Shown here one piece after another: positions 60,360-64,000 of a stretch of DNA of 64,000 nucleotides; position 1 is the stretch's first letter, and each line of letters starts with the position of its first letter. A model generated the notes under the pieces. The model had not been told where the DNA came from and did not search any database. It saw nothing but the letters and a program-made list of their open reading frames with translations. The stretch lies in NCBI GenBank assembly GCA_963970005.1, contig CAXAMN010003936.1, positions 218,710-282,709 on the forward strand. The letters run 5' to 3'. Source of the stretch: Durusdinium trenchii (taxonomy: Eukaryota; Sar; Dinophyceae; Suessiales; Symbiodiniaceae). The translations under genes and the position numbers were made by a program.

Positions 60360-62786
60360 CAGCTCTGAGGGCGCCTTCTTCTTCCAGCCCTCGTAGTCGT
60401 TCTTCATGTTGACCGCTGCATCGATGTTGGCTGGGGAATCCACATTTGGATCCACGAGCATCGACATCACCTGGGCGGACTTGCACTGACTGGCAGACGG
60501 GCAAACGGACGGAGCGTCCTCAGGAAAGCGCGCTGCGGCAAGATAAAGTCTGCTAAGCCCCAAAATATACCAAAATGTGTACAAAGCCAACATCTCGTGA
60601 CACACCCTTGGCAAGTGGAAAAAGAATGTAGACCCAACCAGCCTGAAGCCAAAAGAAATTTTAACTTAGAAATCTCTCATGACAGCCAAAACCACTCAGC
60701 CCATCAATTCCTGCCAACACACAAAGTGGCCAATAGGATCTGGGGCGCCGCAGATCCGGCTTTGCAGTGCTATGCAGATGTATATGATGAGATATGATCT
60801 GACTGGGACGTGTGATTTCACCTGTAACCTTTTCAGCATCCCAAGCAACTGATGATAAACATCCACAACTGATCCGAAGTCCTGAAAAAGCTTCTCAAAA
60901 GCACGCACGCCCTAGAACAGTAACAAGATGGAACCCACGAACCCGAATGCAAGCACGATCGAAAAACTAATATGTCCAAAGGACACTCTTGTAGGACACT
61001 CTTGCGGGACACTCTGTAGGACACTCTTGTGGGCCACTCTTGTAGGAAACTCTTGTGGGACACTCTTGTAGGACACTCTTGTGGGACACTCTTNNNNNNN
61101 NNNNNNNNNNNNNNNNNNNNNNNNNNNNNNNNNNNNNNNNNNNNNNNNNNNNNNNNNNNNNNNNNNNNNNNNNNNNNNNNNNNNNNNNNNNNNNNNNNNN
61201 NNNNNNNNNNNNNNNNNNNNNNNNNNNNNNNNNNNNNNNNNNNNNNNNNNNNNNNNNNNNNNNNNNNNNNNNNNNNNNNNNNNNNNNNNNNNNNNNNNNN
61301 NNNNNNNNNNNNNNNNNNNNNNNNNNNNNNNNNNNNNNNNNNNNNNNNNNNNNNNNNNNNNNNNNNNNNNNNNNNNNNNNNNNNNNNNNNNNNNNNNNNN
61401 NNNNNNNNNNNNNNNNNNNNNNNNNNNNNNNNNNNNNNNNNNNNNNNNNNNNNNNNNNNNNNNNNNNNNNNNNNNNNNNNNNNNNNNNNNNNNCAGAGGG
61501 TTGCGCGCGCATGGGACAAATCGCACTCTCGCCTGCATTTGGTGCACTCGACACGCACGATCTCCGCAGAGGGTTGCGCGTCAAGTCTCCAAAACGAGCG
61601 TTTCGTACGAGACTTCCTCAAAAACTCACACGTCAAAGTCTGCAAAACGAGCGTTTCGTACGAGACTTCCTCCAAAAGTCAAGCGGAAACACCCATCGGA
61701 GCACACACATCACGCAGCCCTGCCAAGCAGTTTCGCGATTCCAGCCCCTCCAAACAACATCCGCTCACACGCCAATCCCAATGGGACAGCGACACTCACC
61801 TCTACCACAACTCACAACCTCACAATTCCCTGCGCCTGCCACGAATCTTTCCCCATCCACACGTCTAACGCGCACAAAGTACTGCGCCTGCCACGAAATG
61901 TCACCTCCCTCACACCTCGCAACCTCACGATTCCCTGCGCCTGCCACGAGAATTGCACTTCCACGCTTCAAAGCCCGCACGAAGTCCTGCGCCTGCCACG
62001 AAAAGTGACAATATCGTCGCATGTGAGCTTCAACAAAATTTGCACCACACCACACGTTTGGAATGATTTCGACCCATTCAGAGCACACTCCCATCCATCA
62101 AAATCGCCATTTCAGCTGAGACTTGTCACGAAAACAGAGCTTCGATGCCACACCCTGAAACGCAAATCCCAATGGCACGGCCACATCCAACACCCCAAAA
62201 CACGACTCTCCAAACGCTAATCCCAATGGAACTGCGCCGTAATCTGCGGATCTCACAAAACGCTGCGCCTGTGCAGCGAAGTGCATCACGTTTCTTGCGC
62301 GACATGTCCGTGTCACGCAAATCACAATGGAATAGCGGCGCAAACTGACACGTGACACATCCATGCAAAGTCACTTGCAAAAGCTTCCCCCAATGGCAGC
62401 AAATTTGAGACGCGACGACGACGACAAACGACGAGAGACGACGACAGACGACGACAGACGACGACACGACGCAGGCCATGCAAACACATGTCCAACCCCC
62501 ACACCCCCAACTATAAACGGGAACCCTTCGCTACGCATTCGGGAAAAAACACTCCAAAAAGAGTCAGCACGGCGTATTTCGTCTCTGACCAGTTCTTCAC
62601 TCCCAAATTTCGCGACCTCCCCCGGAAGCTGAGCGTGGGTCGTCCTCCCTTCTTTCGTCTTTTGCATCGCGGCCAATCCTGTGCTACCCGGCACTGATGA
62701 GGATGCTATGAACGCCCAGGATCGGCCGCCAGCGCTCATCCGCGGTCTCCTGCGACGCGTCGACGGTGCACGAACGAGCGGAGACA

Positions 62787-62824
<38 letters not shown>

Positions 62825-63595
62825 TGCGGTGGCTAAACCCATCGGGTGGAGAGGAGGGGGAGGGAATCGCTGGCCACATCCTTCGAACCAGGAATGGACA
62901 GCTGGTCCCTTCGGTGTTCCTTCGGTTTTCCTTCGGCTTTGGTATGCATTTCTCGGACCCAAGACTTCGTGCACCATGCGTGGGGCGGGGCAACCGGACG
63001 TTGATGGACTCTCCTGGACCGGTCCAGGACCGGTCGTACACGTTGATGGACCCGCGGGGTGGGGAAGGTGGGTGTTCCGTCCTGGTCATTGAAACGATCG
63101 GTGCCTGGAGGATGCAAGATGGAGATGCAGACCTGGCACATCTCACTGCAAATGTGAAGTGGTTCAGTGGTGGAAGGGAAGATGTGCCAAACTCCCTTGG
63201 GCACATAGCACCGACCAGTGTTAGACCGCCATCTACTTGTGCACAAAAGCATGAAACAATGTGCACATGACACGAGCTGCTGTCTGAGGATCAGCTGGTC
63301 ATACACAATCCACACATGCTTCCCAACTTGCAAGCTTAGGAGTTGTTCATGTACTGTAATTCGTGTATCTGGCCAAGGAACAAACACAATCAGGAACTTC
63401 AACTGGGCCTCCAATACTGCCACCCGCAGCTGGGTCTTTAAAATGTCCATATGAATGATCCGATTTTTGTTGAACTTTCTGACCTCACAGCTGAGCAGCT
63501 CAGCTTCTCATTCTCCTTCTTTCCAGTGAACAACCATCGCCAGCACCACCCGGCCATCCGGGTAGATGTTGGGATGCCACATCTCGGTCTCGAAC
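60360..63595 (-). CDS. UBC7: ubiquitin-conjugating enzyme E2, UBC7/UBE2G2 class
   Basis: Four exons join in phase. 63550-63595 encodes FETEMWHPNIYPDGR; 63082-63132 encodes VCISILHPPGTDRFNDQ; 62693-62749 encodes ETADERWRPILGVHSILIS; 60360-60470 encodes VMSMLVDPNVDSPANIDAAV, then NMKNDYEGWKKKAPSEL. HPN and the catalytic Cys in CISILH are present, as is the acidic insertion after the Cys (about a dozen residues, marking the UBC7/CDC34/UBE2G group) and the ERW and SPAN motifs. The product transfers ubiquitin at the ER for ER-associated degradation with RING ligases. Donors are GT, GA, GC and GT. The first E2 helices and the last exon were not found. The 2.2 kb third intron holds satellites and a gap. 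Confidence 0.85.
60974..61093. repeat. 13-base minisatellite (GGACACTCTTGTA/GG)
   Basis: At least nine tandem 13-base units alternate TAGGACACTCTTG and TGGGACACTCTTG, giving a 26-base higher-order period. The array runs into the N gap, so its length is unknown. It lies inside an E2 intron. Confidence 0.9.
61094..61493. other. assembly gap of 400 N
   Basis: This is a run of exactly 400 N, probably a placeholder where the minisatellite could not be assembled. Open frames spanning it are artefacts. Confidence 0.99.
61494..62350. repeat. diverged satellite, about 52-base period
   Basis: TGCGCCTGCCACGA recurs at 61831, 61883, 61936 and 61988 (spacing 52-53). CAGAGGGTTGCGCG occurs at 61494 and 61568. 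GCGTTTCGTACGAGACTTCCTC occurs twice near 61590 and 61641. AATCCCAATGG(G/C/A) recurs near 61776, 62166 and 62219. These are related units of an old tandem family inside the E2 intron. Confidence 0.7.
62410..62470. repeat. CGACGA/CGACAGA simple repeat
   Basis: GACGACGACGACAAACGACG and further CGACGACAGACGACGACAGA units fill the tract. Confidence 0.85.
62784..62825. repeat. GGAGACCGC nonamer repeat
   Basis: Five copies of GGAGACAGC/GGAGACCGC lie about 35 bases from the E2 exon at 62693-62749, whose own acceptor region reads GGAGACCGC. The repeat may have arisen by slippage from exon sequence. Confidence 0.8.
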
Positions 63596-63889
63596 CTCGC
63601 AGAATTGCGATGGCGGTCCCCAGACCAAGCGGGCGCGACAGAAAGACCCCTGGCCGACGCCCCAAACGCCATCCAGAATTTTGATTTGTACCAACAGAGG
63701 TTGAAGAACCCTAACATACGCTATAGACTGTCCCATGGGTACCCCAACCTTTTCAAACATCATCCAAATGACACTCGATCGGATACACTGGTGGCCTGTC
63801 TTTTTTTCGGGTCATCGGGTTTGAGTCTTCGCATGTTCCAATGCGGCGAGCGGACCGACCCTGGCATCCACCCCATGTTCCACATCATG

Positions 63890-64000
63890 TCATAAGATGT
63901 CTACATGACACAGGTCGAAAATGCCAAGGGAAACGGCTGTCTCGCTGCCGATTGAAGGGTTCTTGCATGCTTGAAGACGTTCTTGGAGTTGGGCGTCCTT
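63890..64000 (-). CDS. exon running off the right edge
   Basis: The minus frame is open from the window edge and reads KDAQLQERLQACKNPSIGSE, then TAVSLGIFDL. It does not match the N-terminal helix of UBC7, so it is either an extension of this gene or the neighbour. Confidence 0.35.
   Translation of the reverse strand, partial: KDAQLQERLQACKNPSIGSETAVSLGIFDLCHVDIL

Noticed and set aside
61029..62220. Long open frames of 200-380 codons across 61-62 kb on both strands
   Set aside because: They run through the 400-N gap and the 13-base minisatellite, so they are artefacts.

Overview
The window looks like nuclear DNA of a dinoflagellate. Evidence: protein-coding blocks are cut into short exons of 40-200 bases; several introns begin with GC or GA instead of GT; several introns repeat the same few bases at both ends (AG/GAGCAGG, CAG/GCAGC, CAG/GA); the genes with traceable exon chains all lie on the minus strand, as in unidirectional dinoflagellate clusters; and old retroelements and satellites are plentiful. 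No bacterial operons, rRNA, tRNA or CRISPR were seen. Gene models were built by eye from open frames, splice-site dinucleotides and reading-phase agreement. Exon ends are therefore proposals, firm only where phase and protein family agree.

Layout from left to right, genes on the minus strand unless stated. (1) 1.16-1.37 kb holds a terminal exon of an unrecognised gene. (2) 2.65-12.4 kb, possibly starting at 15.3 kb, is a large gene for a BAR-domain, UBA-domain, clathrin-box protein, probably a membrane-curving endocytic adaptor. Its 5.5 kb intron (6.07-11.54 kb) contains a transposon-like ORF and a frameshifted lysine/glutamate-rich fragment. (3) 15.3-22.7 kb is mostly uninterpreted, with a 1.64 kb inverted-repeat-bounded element at 19.88-21.52 kb. 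(4) 22.79-23.31 kb holds two exons of a DUF4116-repeat protein, followed by scattered orphan exons to 28.2 kb. (5) 28.7-32.25 kb holds pieces of a membrane protein or proteins. (6) 34.04-42.9 kb is a second large gene, best read as an OSCA/CSC1/TMEM63-like membrane channel. (7) 43-45.7 kb holds a 93-base tandem array with a short assembly gap and orphan exons.

(8) 45-55 kb is a retroelement graveyard. It contains a decayed Ty1/copia-like element (47.3-49.2 kb), Gag-like and RT-like fragments (49.3-51.0 kb), and a 3.3 kb element with an N-terminal GIY-YIG-like domain and a YVDD reverse transcriptase between direct repeats (51.6-55.1 kb). (9) 55.6-59.5 kb has orphan exons, including a signal-peptide exon. 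(10) 60.36-63.6 kb is a clear ubiquitin-conjugating enzyme of the UBC7/UBE2G2 class, the E2 of ER-associated degradation. Its long intron is filled with minisatellites and a 400-base gap. The right edge cuts into more coding sequence.

The best-supported functions are membrane remodelling and endocytosis, ion or osmosensing transport, and ER quality control. Their adjacency looks like ordinary dinoflagellate clustering rather than a functional operon. Plus-strand coding calls are few and weak.
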